Part shown: in pieces, positions 43,272 to 56,311 of the stretch
Numbering within the stretch: the first letter of the stretch is position 1
How the letters are laid out: each line of letters begins with the position of its first letter
Source: Limonium bicolor
Lineage: Eukaryota > Streptophyta > Magnoliopsida > Caryophyllales > Plumbaginaceae
DNA: 64,000 nt
Direction: 5' to 3'
Assembly (NCBI GenBank): GCA_023374045.1
Contig: CM041776.1
Span: 137,643,296-137,707,295, forward strand
The notes under the pieces: model-generated
The model's input: the letters and a program-made list of their open reading frames with translations, nothing else
What the model was told of the DNA's origin: nothing
Databases searched by the model: none
Program-made: the position numbers and the translations under genes

Positions 43272-44813
43272 CTACTGGTACTTCGCCTTCATGGCATCCT
43301 CTAATTCCCAAGTTGCTTCCTCGACATCGTGGTTAGACCACAAGAATTTCACCATTCGTACAGATTTATGGCAAGTGTCTCTAGTCTTGGTATCAAAGAT
43401 TCTCAGTGGAGTCTCGACGTATCTCATCATCGGCTCAAGGGATAGTTGTTCAGGCTCTATTACATGAGAATGATCAGCTATGTATTTCTTGAGTTGTGAT
43501 ACATGAAAGACATCATGAACACGCCCCAACTCTTCAGGTAATGCTAGTCGGTAAGCCACAACTCCAATCCTCTCAGTAATCGTGTACGACCCTACAAACT
43601 TCGGGCTTAGCTTGCCCTTCTGGCCAAATCGGAACACGCCCTTCATCGACGAAACACGCAAGAACACTTGATCTCCCACGGTGAACTCAAGGTTGCGTCG
43701 TCTCACATCAGTATAAGATTTCTGCCTATCTTGGGTTGCTTTCATATTCGCTCGGATCTGCTGAACTTCAGCTTGTACTTGCTCAAGGTACTCTGGTCCA
43801 ATTATGACCGCTTCGCTCGACTCATCCCAACAAAACAGGGTACGACAAGGTCTACCATACAAAGCTTGGAATGACGACATCTTGATCGATGCATGATAAC
43901 TATTATTATAGGAGAACTCGATTAGATGAAGCTTATCAATCCAACTCCCCTGAAAGTCTAAGGCATATGCTCTAAGCATGTCCTCGAGTGGCTGGATGGT
44001 CCTTTCTGTCTGATCGTCGGTCTGTGGGTGGAAGGCGGTGCTAAGCTTCAACTCAGTACCCAGCGCTTCCCGTGTCGCTCTCCAGTATCTCAAAAGAAAT
44101 CTGGTATCACGGTCAGATACAATAGTTTTCGGGACTCGTGGTGTCGAATGATCTCCCGGTTGAATAGCACAGCGAGCTTCACTACCTTCCAGGTGTCCCT
44201 CATCGGAAAAAAGCGGGCAACCTTGGTGAGGCGGCGACTACTACCCAGGAAGGTGAGAGTCCTATAACAAAATCCATGGAGATATCATGAAATTTCCACT
44301 CTGGAATTGGCATAGATTGTACCATTCCGCCCGGTCTTCGGTGCTCAAATTTTCCTTCTGGCACGTGAGGCACCTCAGAACATACTCAGTCACATCAGAT
44401 TTCATTCTGACCCAGAAGTACCTCTTCATGTCTTTGTACATTTTGGAGGCTCCCGAATGGACGGACAATGTAGAACAATGTGATTCTCGCAGAATGCGAT
44501 CCCTCAGCTCAGCATTGCTTCTTGGAATGCATAATCTGCCATTCAGCTGGATCAGACCATCTTCATGCAGTTTGAAGTCGTACTTTCGGTTCTCGAATGT
44601 ACCCTCTGTGATTTTCTGTTTGATCTCTTTCATGTAATGGTCGCTCAACTGAGCCTCTCGCACCTCATCAACCAAGCTAGAAGAAGCGAGTAGCGAATGA
44701 GTGAGTGTGCTCGGACTCAGGGCGTCTACAACGTTTGCCTTCCCTTCTTTGTACAGAAGGTCAATGTCATAATCAGATAGGAATTCCATCCACCTTCTCT
44801 GTCTCAGATTCAA
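43272..44813 (-). pseudogene. Element B integrase
   Basis: Minus-strand frames 44813-44262 and 44093-43272. The first begins with RNase H/connection residues and a zinc-binding domain (HCSTLSVHSG, then CLTCQKENL). The second holds the end of the catalytic core (FHPQTDDQTER, where DGQ is more usual), the [13 protein letters not shown] and ALYGRPC segments, and a C-terminal domain with KLSPKFVGSY and RVHDVFHVSQLKKY. It ends in a chromodomain-like EEATWELEDAM. About 170 bp between the frames is shifted, so the protein is broken. Integrase would insert the cDNA and the C-terminus would guide it to chromatin. Confidence 0.9.
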
Positions 44814-46086
44814 TTCTTTCTATGTGAAGACGTACTGCAAGCTCTTGTGATCAGAATAGATGGTGATGCTTACCCCGTATAGATAATGTCACCATATCTT
44901 CAATGCGAAGACAATGGCTCCAAGCTCTAAGTCGTGAGTCGGGTAATTCTCCTCATGTTTCTTCAGCTGGCGGGAGGCGTAAGCTACTACCTTGCCATGC
45001 TGCATGAGTACGCATCACATGCCCTTACCAGACGCATCACAATATACTTCGAATCCCTCTATGCCCACTGGGAGAGTGAGAACCGGCGCTGATGTCAACG
45101 AGTCTTTAAAGCTCTGAAAGGATTTCTTGCAGTCGTCAGTCCATACAAATGGTGCATCCATCTTCATCAATGTCGTCATGGACTTTGCGACTTTAGAAAA
45201 GTCCTTCACAAATCTTCGGTAATAACCAGCTAGACCAAGAAAGCTCCGGATGTCGGTAACAGTCTTAGGGCCATGATCGTACTACTTCAATTTTAGCCGG
45301 ATCTACTAAAATACCCGCGCTCGAGATAACATGACCGAGGAATGATACCTGATCAAGCCAAAACTCGCATTTGGAGAACTTCGCATACAGCTGATTTTCG
45401 CGCAGTGTCTCAAGTACTTTTCTCAGATGGTTTTCATGCTCTTGCGCTAACTTTGACTACACAAGTATATCATCTATGAAGACTACTACTGAGGTATCCA
45501 ACTGATCACTGAACAGGCGGTTCATCAGATCCATGAACTTGGCGGGTGCGTTCGAGAAACCGAATGGCATCACCGTGAATTTGTAGTGGCCATATCTTGT
45601 ACGGAATGCCGTCTTCTCAATATCTTGCTCTCAGATGGAAATCTGATGGTATCCGGATCGGAGGTCAATCTTGGAAAAGACCGAAGCTCCCTTCAACTGA
45701 ACGAACAGGTCGTCGATGCGTGGCAATGGATACATGTTCTTTACAGAGACCGCATTCAATTTGCGGTAGTCGATGCAGAGGCGGAGGCTACCATCCTTCT
45801 TCTTCACGAAGAGGACCGGTGCTCCTCAAGGTGATACGCTCGGGCGTATAAACCCTTTGTCGAGTAGATCACATAATTGCCCTTTAAGTTCTGTCATTTC
45901 GGCCGGCGACATACGGTATGGTGCCCTAGCAATGGGACCAGTACCAGGTAAAGATCGATCTCGAACTCTACTGTTCTCGGGGGTGGCATACCGGGTAGTT
46001 CCTTTGGGAACACATCGGGAAATTCTGATACAACTAGCACCTCGGTGCTGAATTCTGGATCTCTCTCTAGATCTTGCACATAGCAT
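44814..46086 (-). pseudogene. Element B reverse transcriptase and RNase H remnant
   Basis: RT begins near [19 protein letters not shown] and passes through [14 protein letters not shown], a DLRSGYHQI segment, and FIDDI, with several stops (for example at 45826-45828 and around the active-site region). The thumb contains [16 protein letters not shown]. RNase H starts with GFEVYCDASGKGM (about 45020) and continues in broken frames to the integrase. It is inactive as it stands. Confidence 0.85.
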
Positions 46087-46107
46087 AAATACACATCGTG
46101 CCCCTTT

Positions 46108-46482
46108 CTAAGCTCCCGACATAGCCATAGCAGAGATGATTGTAGTCGAAGGCTCTCTAGGCCTCTGGCGGTATGAAACAGTAACCCCAGATGGGCTCTT
46201 GAGCAGCAATCTATGCTCGGCGCAGAGGATTCGCCCCTTATGCCGCTCCAACCAGTTCATCCCAACTATCAAGTCGAATCCCAACCCATTGAATTCAATG
46301 AAGGAGATGAGAAATTCTTCACCCTTGATTCGAATCGTGGCAACTTGGTAATACGTGGTACATCTTACTCGCTCTTTCGACGGGAGCGTAACCAGGAAGT
46401 GTGGCAGCTCATCTGCGTCTAGCCCCAACCTCATCGCAAATGATGGCGAAATGAAGGTATGAGAGGCGTCGGAGTCGAACAT
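46108..46482 (-). pseudogene. Element B aspartic protease, catalytic D-S-G changed to D-S-D
   Basis: The frame reads MFDSDASHTFISPSFAMRLG, where element A has FDSGASHTF. The third position of the catalytic triplet is Asp instead of Gly, which should impair the protease. The rest (KERVRCTTYYQVATIRIKGE, GMNWLERHKGRILC) is well conserved with element A. A stop ends the frame just before the RT linker. Confidence 0.85.
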
Positions 46483-46734
46483 ACAGAGGCATCAATGCCA
46501 TTTACCGGAAAGGTACCCGTTAGATGGTGCCGCTCTTATCGGTCTATGCTTCGGTGAGGATACTCAGGTTACCTTCGGTACCGAGTCCACAACCTAATTA
46601 CTCATAAGCTTTATAAGTATCGATGGTAGAACGCAAGTGGAATTTAATAACTAGCTGCTTTTATTAATAAACCATCCATCATACATGTTGTGTCTCTAAT
46701 ACACATTACTACTGCATTACATGGCATTACAAGG

Positions 46735-47473
46735 TTAATACTTTCTTAAGGTAAGGTTCAGGCATCCTGGTTTCATGTGTGTGGCATTGATTATTGCCGG
46801 TGGTGCCGTATTCAACTTGATCTTCTTGATCCCGTGATACAGCAACCTTGATTTTCCACCCATGATCAAGACATCTCCTGATCTCAATACCATTTTCTCA
46901 GCGAGGTCCACACGCTTCTGCTCGCTATACAAAAATGCGGCATCATCACCAATAGACTAAGACACTATGGGAACTCCTTGTTTGAGAGATTCCATTGTCT
47001 CGTATTTATCTTGGTCTAACCCAAGTCGTCCTTCTTTCTCATAGAAGTTGACGATACATAGGTCTGCTTCAAGTGCAGGGATTAGATCATGTTCAAGTTG
47101 TTGTGCAATTTCTACGACTTATGTAACAAGCATCTGAAATTCTTTTGGTATCTCTGGTAGTGTTGCTCCGTCTTCCGCTCGTGTCTTCTGGTATGTCTTG
47201 GTATAAGAGTTCCAGTCCTTTCCTAAGAACATCATCTTTAGCTTCATCTTCACTCCACCAGGGAATTCGGGTGTGTAAAATGCTCCTGGACCCGCTCCTG
47301 TTCGTTGCAACGTCGTATGATGGCAATCTGCGCTTCGGGTGTCAGGTATCCTTTTAATAAAATCATACCTGGTCGGATAACCTGACACTGCTCATCGGTG
47401 AAGTGGTAAGTGGTGATGTCGACTTCTTCATGGTTTGGGTTTGAAGGTATTGGATAGCAGATATTAAATCTCC
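46735..47473 (-). pseudogene. AlkB-family dioxygenase exon in element B (two stops, iron-site His lost)
   Basis: Same domain and position as in element A. The minus-strand frame has GMILLKGYLTPEAQIAIIRR, FYTPEFPGGVKMKLKM, then TAA (47119-47121), VVEIAQQLE, DLCIVNFYEKEGRLG, then D-Q-D where A has H-Q-D (47014-47016), TAG replacing a Trp codon (46957-46959), SGDVLIMGG, LYHGI with the distal His, and a final CLNLTL in which the R-x-N-x-T motif's first Arg is Cys. Near position 47290 the frame is shifted. The region frameshifted in A (DDA-x-FLY) is in frame here. The domain would be inactive, but A and B fill each other's gaps, showing a shared intact ancestor. Confidence 0.87.
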
Positions 47474-47632
47474 CTAAGGTTGTAAATTTCATCTAGCATG
47501 AGTTCTAGTTTCAACTAGTTCATTCATGCTAAGTTACATACTTTTAAGTGCTTACGCATTCATGCATTCACTCAAATAGGTAATTTAGTACTTTAGACAT
47601 GCTCTTCAAGGATTAAAGGTAATAGTTAGTAC

Positions 47633-49091
47633 CTAGGCTGGACTTCGTACCGGTCCCATCACGATCAATGATGTGCAAGGCTGGCTGCCTCTGTGGCGCA
47701 CCCTTCTGAGCACCTCGGGACCCCTGTCCCTGCGAGGTCTGCTGGGTCTGAGCATCGCCAGATGCAACCTCCTTGCCTTCGCGCTGCTTGTAGCCTTGGT
47801 AATTGCCCTTGAGCTTCGATTTGTTAGGGCATTCATTCGCGCGGTGCCCCGGTTTCTAGCAGTTGTAGCATCGGATCTCTCTTCCTTGGCAATCGGTGCC
47901 AGGGTGATCCTTGTTGCAATGCCGGCAGACATAGTTGCGGCCATCACTTTGGTTCTTACCATAGCCAGAACCAGAACCTGTAGCTTCGAAGTTAGCAAGG
48001 TTCGACATATTTACACTAATTCACGTGCATAATAATTCAGTTTCGGGTTCTTACCCTTGTAAGGCTGAGACCTCAATGGCTTTGCTGCCACCGGTGCAGT
48101 GTAGGCGAGCTGCAACGGCTCAGCTGCCTTGCCCTTCTCAGCATGGGCACTGCTATCTCCCGGGGTATTCTTCTGATGCTGCTGGGTAAATTTTCCCTTC
48201 CTCCTCTTCCAGTTCTTACCCTGGTTCTGCTCCTCTGAGCTGATGTTTTTGTTGTTAGCTTTGCGCATAAGCACTTGCTCTTCATCCCTCAGCTGGCATG
48301 TGATCTCAACATGAGATGCAACGTGATAGCACTCCTGGAGTCACTAGGCATTAGCTAACATTCTTTGCATACAAAGGATTAGTTCACATAGACTAAGGCA
48401 CTAAGGGTTTAAAACATTGTTTACCTGGAGTGAGGCAAACCGTGTGTACCCCATGCCATACCGGAGGCGATGGCTCAACCGCCGTAGAAGCGGTCGACCA
48501 TGACCTGACTGGTATACCCAAGGTTGGGTAGCAGTCTGGGGATGGAAGTGAATGTATGGTAGTACTCATCGACCGTCATCTTCTCCGTCATTTTTAGGGT
48601 GTCGAGCTCAAGACGCTTCTTGGTCTTGACATGCTCAGGGTAGTATTTGGATCGGAGAAGGGCGGTGAAGGCTTTCCAGTCGAATGTGGGGTCGGCAACG
48701 TGCTCGTCCTTAACGAGCTTCCACCAATCCATAGCCGCGTCCTTGAGGTAGTACGCAGCTATCCTCACCCTCACTCTAGCAGGAGCCTCGAGGGTCTCAA
48801 AAGCCGTCTCCATCTCGGAGATATAGGCTTCGAGTTTGGCGGGTCGCTCTCGCCTCTAAAGTAGGGAGGTCGAAGGTCGGCGACGCTTTTTACCCAATTA
48901 TTCTCACGGGGTTGAGGTGGGTCAGGTTGTTGCTGCTGGTTTTGTAGTACTTGCTGTTGGACTGCAGTAATTAATTGGGGCAACAGCTGTGCCATAGTGG
49001 CGGCGACAATCTCGGCGACCGTCTGCGCACCAGGCTCATCACCAGCCTGCTCCCTGCGCTCTCGGCCACGACCATGGCCTCTTCCTGACAT
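47633..49091 (-). pseudogene. Element B gag, three exons, two zinc knuckles
   Basis: Exon 1 (49091-48425) starts MSGRGHGRGRERR and includes VADLRPPYFRGESDP, a frameshift near 48845, then METAFETLEAPARV, MDWWKLVKDEH and VMVDRFYGG, followed by a small deletion. Exon 2 (48334-48055) starts ECYHVASHVEITCQLRDEE and is basic and Gln/Lys-rich. Exon 3 (47977-47633) has tandem zinc knuckles: CRHCNKDHPGTDC (C-x2-C-x3-H-x4-C), and C-x2-C-x4-H-x4-C with a stop inside. It splices in frame (phase 1) to AlkB. Exon borders agree with element A. Confidence 0.8.
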
Positions 49092-49294
49092 CTGAACAAG
49101 TATGGATTACATTAGATACTGTGACCAGGTGGTCTTGATTCAAGCAATAGTATCGTCTTCTCAGATGTTAAAGGGTATCCGTTGTCATTAACGGTCATTC
49201 AGGGTTAGGTTTCCACTTCTTCATTGTAAAACGGTTTGTAATCCTAACTCGGTAATCACTATGCTCGGTAATCTAACCATCAGAGCGCAACTGC

Positions 49295-49306
49295 GCTCTG
49301 ATACCA
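49295..49306 (-). other. Primer binding site, tRNA-iMet (element B)
   Basis: Minus strand TGGTATCAGAGC, five bases from the 5' LTR end. Confidence 0.95.
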
Positions 49307-49311
49307 CTTTT

Positions 49312-52300
49312 TGTAACTCCCCAGTCACTTATCTTATTATTATCCTCTAATCGTCTCCATAATTACTCTACTCGCAGTGGAATTCCTACATACTCCCGGC
49401 TGGTGATACAACGCCGTTAGCCACCCAATGACTAACAAGGCTCATGCTACCTACTGTAACGGTCTAATGATTAGAATATACCGAACAATAACAAATACTT
49501 CCATTACATTCCCAAAATTTACTTACATCCTTGGATTACCGAGTATACAAATTCATATCAAATTACATCCCATTCTTACAAGCCTAATCAAAAGCTATGC
49601 GTTTATACCACTACTCATTCCTACCAAGTTCACAATCCCCAAAATATCCAAAATGGTGTACCACATGGTAAACCGGCTACTCAAAAAGGCTATAAGCCGT
49701 GTACAACTCGGTACACCATTCTCATCCTACTAACTACACAAAAAGAGTCCATCTCGGTCTTAACACGACCATCATTCTTCACGGGTACCTGGAAGAAATA
49801 AAAACAGTGCCCCAAGGGGCTCAGCAAAAGCTGGTATGAAATTCGCATACCCCGCGTGCTAACGGGGGTACGCCAACTACTTGGCCGCATACATGGAGTT
49901 CATTTATTTTATACATGCATACATGCTATAATGAACAATAATACATTCACACCATAGAGCATACATACACACAATCTGATACATACAAAGGAAGACAATC
50001 ACAAGTCAACCATCCATACTTACCAAGGCACTGAGATGCACTTCTCAAGTTCATACACATTACTTTGTTAGTTACTTACTCACCCGGGTTAATCGGGTGT
50101 ACTTTACTCTTTTACTCGAGATCCTTGACTTACACCAGTCATGATCTTTACTTGGCCAATTACTCTTCTTACATTAATACTCAAGTCAAGTCGGTGTGAC
50201 GTCCGGGCAGGGACTACGATATCCCACCACTGGACATTAGGGTGCCTTACTTCCTACGGTTGCTACCCATTTAAGGGGTTTGGACTGCAAGGAAGAATAG
50301 GCCTGAACTCGGAAACAACCTCTCATATTTCCTCATTCTCACGCGTGGCCGAAGCTATATCGGACTTCTCACATTACTCCAATTTACCAATTTACTCAAG
50401 GTTAGAATTGTTACTTAATTAGGAGTTAGTGAGAAATCATTCTTTCCATACTACTTGGTTAGTACACTTCACACCAAGGCAACAAAACACTTCATTCACA
50501 GTCATACATTTCATGAATTATACAAACTATAAGTTCAAATACAATCCAACAAGAAACAATACATTACAAGCACAAGAAAGTGCAATAAACCCGATTCGTG
50601 CATTTTATCTTATTTAGGTGATCACACATAACACACAAACACACAAATCAGGTAACCACGGTAGCATACGGGGCATGAGAAAATCATACCGTTCACCGTC
50701 GTTCTCGGACTTCCAACTTTTCTTTGGAGTTCGACTATTCGGGTCCTATAACATACACGGGATCGGGCGGTTAATTACCTATAATTAACCTAACTCATCT
50801 TATCTTTAAGTTTTCCCGACTACAGTTACTAACTCTTGCAATTCAAACTCATTTACTTAAGTCACTTACTTAAAATTACTTCCTAAGCTTGTTTATGCTC
50901 TTAATGACCATTAAACATCATTTATCACATCTTAATTACCTTATAATATCATTACCAACCAAGTCCCTATCTTAAAATGGCTTTAAAATAGTTTCTATGA
51001 AGAATTTAGAGTTGTCCGGGTTTGTGTCCAGGGTTACAAACCCGGACCATACCTCTAGAACACTCTCGGGTAACATTTTAGAGTGGTCCGGGTTTGTATA
51101 CCGGTTTACAAACCCGGACCACAATGTTTGGAAACCTTCTGCCGTGATTTTGGGGTGGTCCGGGTTAGTGTACCGGATTATAAAGCTGGACCATCCCACT
51201 GGTATAACATTCTGCCGTGTTTTGAGCTTGGTCCGGGTTTCTGTACGGATTGTAAACCCGGACCAGGTGCAGTAATGTCCAATTTACTTGTTTTTGATTC
51301 TATTTCAACTTTTCTTCTAACAACTTCTTCCCCAATCTTTCTACATATAATCTAGCATATTTTAACACTAATTAGACACTCTCAACTACCCTAATTCAGT
51401 CATCAAACTCACCACTCATCTCTGATAATTTTACACACTTTTCCGCTGTTAGTTTTCTTCCTTAAGTTGCTGCTACAGATTTTTGTTTTCTTCCTTTCTC
51501 TAACTCAATCGTTCTTCATCTAGTACTACCTAGTTAAGCAACTTACATTACTCAATTTCTAGTTCTACTCAACTACACAACTTCCTCCTAATACAAACCA
51601 AGGTGATAACTACTCCAATTCAATCCTTAAACACACCTAGACCAACCTAGGTTCTTTCTTAACAATTACACTATCAAGTCCTCCAGTTTCTACCCAAATT
51701 TTGACAGAGTTTCCCTATAATTTTAACATTGCCCACACTCATAATTCAGCTCACTACTCAATTCACAACCCTTTTCAATATATACATCATTCACACAACA
51801 TTCTAAACACTTACCACACACTTAATTCTCACACTTAGTATTTTATTCACTTGGTTCGAAAGCTTCTAATTATCAATATAATCAACACTAATATACTCCA
51901 TTTCTTTTCTACCATTACAATAGCACTACACTATACTAAAGCAATGTAGTTACCATACTCAAACCTTAAAATCTGTACAAAGGTAAATTCACTACCTTAA
52001 GTTTTCTTGGTTCCTTTTTCCTTTCTCTCCTTCTCCCTTTCTTGTTCCTCCTTCCTTCTTTGTTCTTGTTTCTTGATTTCAAATTGGCCAAGCTACAGCC
52101 ACATCCCAAGGAATACACACTCAAAGCTAACAAATTTTCTAACTTAGGAATTAAACCCTAACTTATAAGAGAATGCTCAAAACTCTAAGGAGGTATTACC
52201 TTGAACTTCTAGATGAAGTTTTGGGTAGCAAAGTGGCAAAGCTTCAGCTCCTAAATTTGAATGCCAAAACCGGCTGAACAAGGAGCAGTAGGGTTCAAAC

Positions 52301-53165
52301 GTGGGTTTTTCATTTTACAAAGGAAAAGTTAGAAAAAGAAGAACTTCGAATCCCTTTCTTACCTTAGAAAAACAATAAGAAAATTGAGCTCCAAATGGTC
52401 ACCTTCAAGCTCAAAGGGACGCTACAGCCATGGAGATGGAGTTGGAGATTTTCGATTTTTGAAGGGTGGGAAACGATCTCCAAAACAAGGGGAATTCAAT
52501 GGTATAATTTTTGTAGTATTTGGAGGTGATTTAGACTTTCAAAATGGAAGAGAAATGAGGCTGCTGTGAGGGGTTTCTAAATCGCCATTACAGAGAGGGA
52601 TGAAGAAGAAGGGAGTCTGGAGCAGAGAGGAGAACGTGGGGAAATGAGAGGGATGGAAGAGAGAGAAATTCTAAAAGTGTTTTTACTTTATGATTTTGTC
52701 CTTTTGTGTATAAGAATGAATAAAGAAGAGAGGGGAGGCTGAACAAATAGTCCCACTCATACACACACAAAGTTTCAGATTTTTAATTACCAATGGAGAG
52801 GCTATTTTTCTCTTATTACAATTTACACCCCACAAGTTTCTGGTTTTTACACTATTCACTAACCGGAACCCGTTTTCTGGAATTTTCTTGTTCAATTAAT
52901 TTTAATGGCTCTAGACCTTCACTAATGTTTAATTATAAATATTTGATTGACTAAAATTATTACGGGTCTATTTAACCCGCTTAAAGTCACGTTTTCCCGT
53001 TTCCTCGAAAAACGCGCTTTAAGGTTCGTTGTGTTTTAATCGTTTTTATTCCGTTTTATGGATCCTTTTCTTCGGGAATTTTTCCCACATGTTTATTTAA
53101 CCATAATTAAGCTTATAAAATCCTCATTAGCCTAATTAATCTCAATTTTAATTTAGGGTATTTCA
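49312..53165 (-). repeat. 5' LTR of element B (3854 bp)
   Basis: Plus-strand start TGTAACTCCCC and end GGTATTTCA. Contains the stem-loop/acceptor module (49789-49836) and a hairpin array (51013-51264) at the same 72-nt phase as the other LTR. Confidence 0.93.
51013..51264. repeat. Four hairpins at 72/72/73-nt spacing (element B 5' LTR)
   Basis: Hairpins at about 51013, 51085, 51157 and 51230. The second again has a perfect 13 bp stem. Some changes relative to the other LTR improve pairing and some weaken it. Confidence 0.92.
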
Positions 53166-53170
53166 ACAAT

Positions 53171-53415
53171 TCAAAAGCCAAAAAGAGTTGGTTCGAACTA
53201 AAATTTTAATATAAGGTTAAATAAGTCATGGGGAGTAAGGAAGTTAGGATTCCAACCTGTTTTGACTTCGGGATTGACTGATTTCTTCACGTCGTGAGTC
53301 TTTCGAGCTTCGCCGGAGTCGGTTCCGTTTCGGGTTCGAGACTAGCTTTTGACCCTTGTGAATTGAAATTGTTCTTCACGTTTTTGTGGTGGTTTGGTGG
53401 TGGTTTGATCATTTC
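53171..53415 (-). repeat. Tat/Ogre-like LTR, part 2
   Basis: Continuation of 38256-39112 after element B. It matches 8310-8560 (AAGTCATGGGG, TTTTGACCCTTG-like and GTTCTTCACGTTTT blocks). The match ends near 53415. Confidence 0.7.
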
Positions 53416-55249
53416 ACTATTCTTTATTTATACAATGTATTATACAATTCATTAACATTGTAACAAGTCACATTTAAATTCAAAACCTTATAACTTAATA
53501 GTTTATAAAAAAACTACATTAGTGCCGAGAAGGCACATTTGCATAATCTAATTTCTTTTACTTCCCATACTTTTTATTTATTACAATATCACCACATATT
53601 TAATATTATGTTATATATATATATATATATATATCATATATTATAACATTTTAACTTTGTAATAAATATAACCTATGATTTCATATATTCCAAATTTCGA
53701 AATAGACCCTAGGGTCTGTTCTAATTTTGTTTCCAGCACATTTACTTTCTATATTTACACTTTTACCACATATCTTATAATATGTTACATATAGCATATA
53801 TTATATCATTTTAATATTTTTAACATGTATAACCTACGGTTTTAGGTTGCATATTTACGAACAGACCCCTTGGTCTATTTTAATTCATTTCTCAGCCCGT
53901 TTTCTTTCCTTATTTACAAATTGACCACAATTTATATTATATACTTTGTAATGTCATTATAACTATATATTATACACTTTTCTTATTTAAACCTCTTATA
54001 CTATTCCAAAGATTACCAAACTTTACTAAGATGATATATGTTTTTATTAGCTATTATTTTAACACCCAAAACTTTCAGTAATTTACATTCCTACGCCATA
54101 AGTTTTGTAAATTCCATATTTAACTTATAATATTACTATAAGATCATAACTTAATTATTTGTGTCATTAATTTTGGTCAAGGCACCTAATATGGTCAATA
54201 TTGACCTATAGACTACCGGTTTGACCACAAGTTATAGAATTACAGTTTTGACCCCAAACTTTCCAGAAATTACATTTTACCCCTAAACTTTATAAAACTT
54301 TATAAAGTTCATTTAATAAGCTTTTAAAGCTTAGTTTTCGGCCATAATTTGTATTTTGCCTCCAAAATTTATTTTAATTACAAACCAAGCCCAGATTATT
54401 TACGGTAATATTTATTATTACCTTAAACTTAGTTTAAACTTAATATAACATAAAATAAAATGGCTAAAACATGGCCATATTAAAACATCAACTTACAATT
54501 CAAATTCCACTTAAATGTCACAAATGACATAGTTTGGTCACGGCTTTAATTGTTTTTACCCAAATATTTTATAAAATTGCATTTAATGCACTTAAATTAT
54601 TTTCTATGACATTATAAGTCATATATAAGCTAAATATGCTAGCCAAAATGTTAATTGAACTTTTAATATATAGTTAGGTCTTATAGAACCTTATACATCC
54701 ACGACTTTTATTCATTTGTAACAAAATGACATAAAACCTTATATAATGTAAGATTAGTATACTCACTTGATTTTTTAGCAATAAAATCAGCCAAAGCTCT
54801 CCAACAGCTCACAGCCTAATTTATATACATGCTTAAGTTAGTTTTTGAACACTAAATCACATATAAACTTAGTTAATATATGATTGAGAAGGTAGATTAA
54901 CTCACTTTGATAGGTTTTATACTTGGGCTTAGTTTCTACAATTTATGTGAATTTTCCCAAGGTTTACACAACCACACACCAGCATTTTATGCAAGGGAAG
55001 ACACATGTATTAGTCTTGTGACATTATTAACTAATTAAGGTATAATATAAGCTTAAAATGTCATAATTCTTTCCTTGGTTTGTAGATCTGGTTTAGTGGT
55101 GTTATCACCTGATTTTAAGAGTACAAAAGAAGTGTTAAAACAATACTTAAGCTGGAGAACACAACCGCATGGACAATGGTAGAAAGGAGTTTGGTTTTAC
55201 CTTGGAAAAATGGCTTTTAATGAAGCTTTTAGCACCAAATCAGCCAAGC
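53416..55249. other. AT-rich sequence without a gene
   Basis: It includes a TA microsatellite at about 53611-53633 and a loose ~175 bp direct repeat with AGACCC-x3-GGTCT blocks near 53705 and 53868. No coding frame or domain is seen. It may be LTR or other decayed element sequence. Confidence 0.4.
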
Positions 55250-55632
55250 TGTAACACCCCCGAATAAACTTCCAACAATACAAATGTCGTTCCTCGCCAT
55301 ATTACAAGTCAACTATGTAGCGGAAATAAACTCCATCCGGGTGTCACAGACGCCAACCACCCACGTGGTTGACACGACCACTCTTCCAACACCAAGTTAC
55401 GGTCTGTATGATTGGGAACAACGCTCTCTCAAAACTCATATACACTTTAAAATACAACTCCCAAATGCCGAGTGTCTACAACAAAATTAGTATATCATAA
55501 TCTAAAAATTACATCTCGGGATTAGTAACACCCATACACTGAACATACTACTATAACTCAAAAGTCATGCCCTGATGGACTACCCCCATGGTAGCCATCC
55601 CGCCTACGCTCCGTTATCGTCCGGCACAATAC

Positions 55633-55677
55633 CTGGAAAAATTGGGTTATAAAGGACTCAGCAAACTACGCTGAGTA
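55633..55677 (-). promoter_or_regulatory. Stem-loop plus CAG|G module
   Basis: Minus strand: TACTCAGCGTAGTTTGCTGA, then GTCC, then a T-rich tract ending TTTTCCAG|GT. Confidence 0.45.
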
Positions 55678-56311
55678 TGAACGTGTGTAGCCCGTATGTT
55701 GCCGGGCCACACTACTACTTGGTCAAACATTATTAATTCAATTTACATGCTATAATAAAGCAGTAAAGCACACGACAACACATCATTATATCATACACAC
55801 TTGAAGGTAGCATATCAAGATTAACAAGCAACCAAGCACAACTTGCAAGTAGCATAGCAACGTCAAACACGCCATCCAACACAATAAGCTGTTAATGTAG
55901 CAACAACAATCAAGTAATTCATAGGACGTGTGCGTGGTACCTTGTGCTGATGATCCTCACTATGGGATCATTCTAGAGGTTACGTATTGTTTTCTTGTTC
56001 TCATTACACAAGTTTACCTTCCTTCTCATGCACCGAGTCCAGGGTTATAGGTTAGACCCCAAGACTTTATTATGTAGGTGCTATTCAGCTCTTGTTTTTT
56101 AAGGAATCACATTTGTGAATTTTCTTATTTGCTTGGTCTCATTACACATGTTTTCCTTTATTCTCTGGCACCAAGTAAGGGGATATAGGTTAGATCCCGA
56201 GTCTTTATTATGTAGGTGCTAATCATTCCTTGTTTCTTTAAGGATTATTTGTGAATTCTCTTATCACCACAATTTGGAGAACATCTTCTCCATAGCCACT
56301 CCTCCATTCCT

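Larger units (their letters stand above)
39113..53165 (-). mobile_element. Element B: complete-length Ty3/gypsy element carrying an AlkB domain, TSD ACAAT
   Basis: A 14,053 bp element on the minus strand, starting TGTAACAAC and ending GTATTTCA on the plus strand, with ACAAT at 39108-39112 and 53166-53170. Order on the minus strand: 5' LTR (53165-49312), tRNA-Met site, gag exons, AlkB, protease, RT, RNase H remnant, integrase, polypurine tract, 3' LTR (42849-39113). Host sequence on both sides joins into one Tat-like LTR when the element and one ACAAT are removed. The pol is rich in stops. A 101-codon stretch common to both LTRs (39229-39534 and 49428-49733) differs at 6 residues, so insertion is not very recent. 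Confidence 0.93.

Noticed and set aside
47633..47998. 121-codon minus frame in element B, Ala/Arg-rich
   Set aside because: It is the wrong frame of gag exon 3. The correct frame shows the zinc knuckles.
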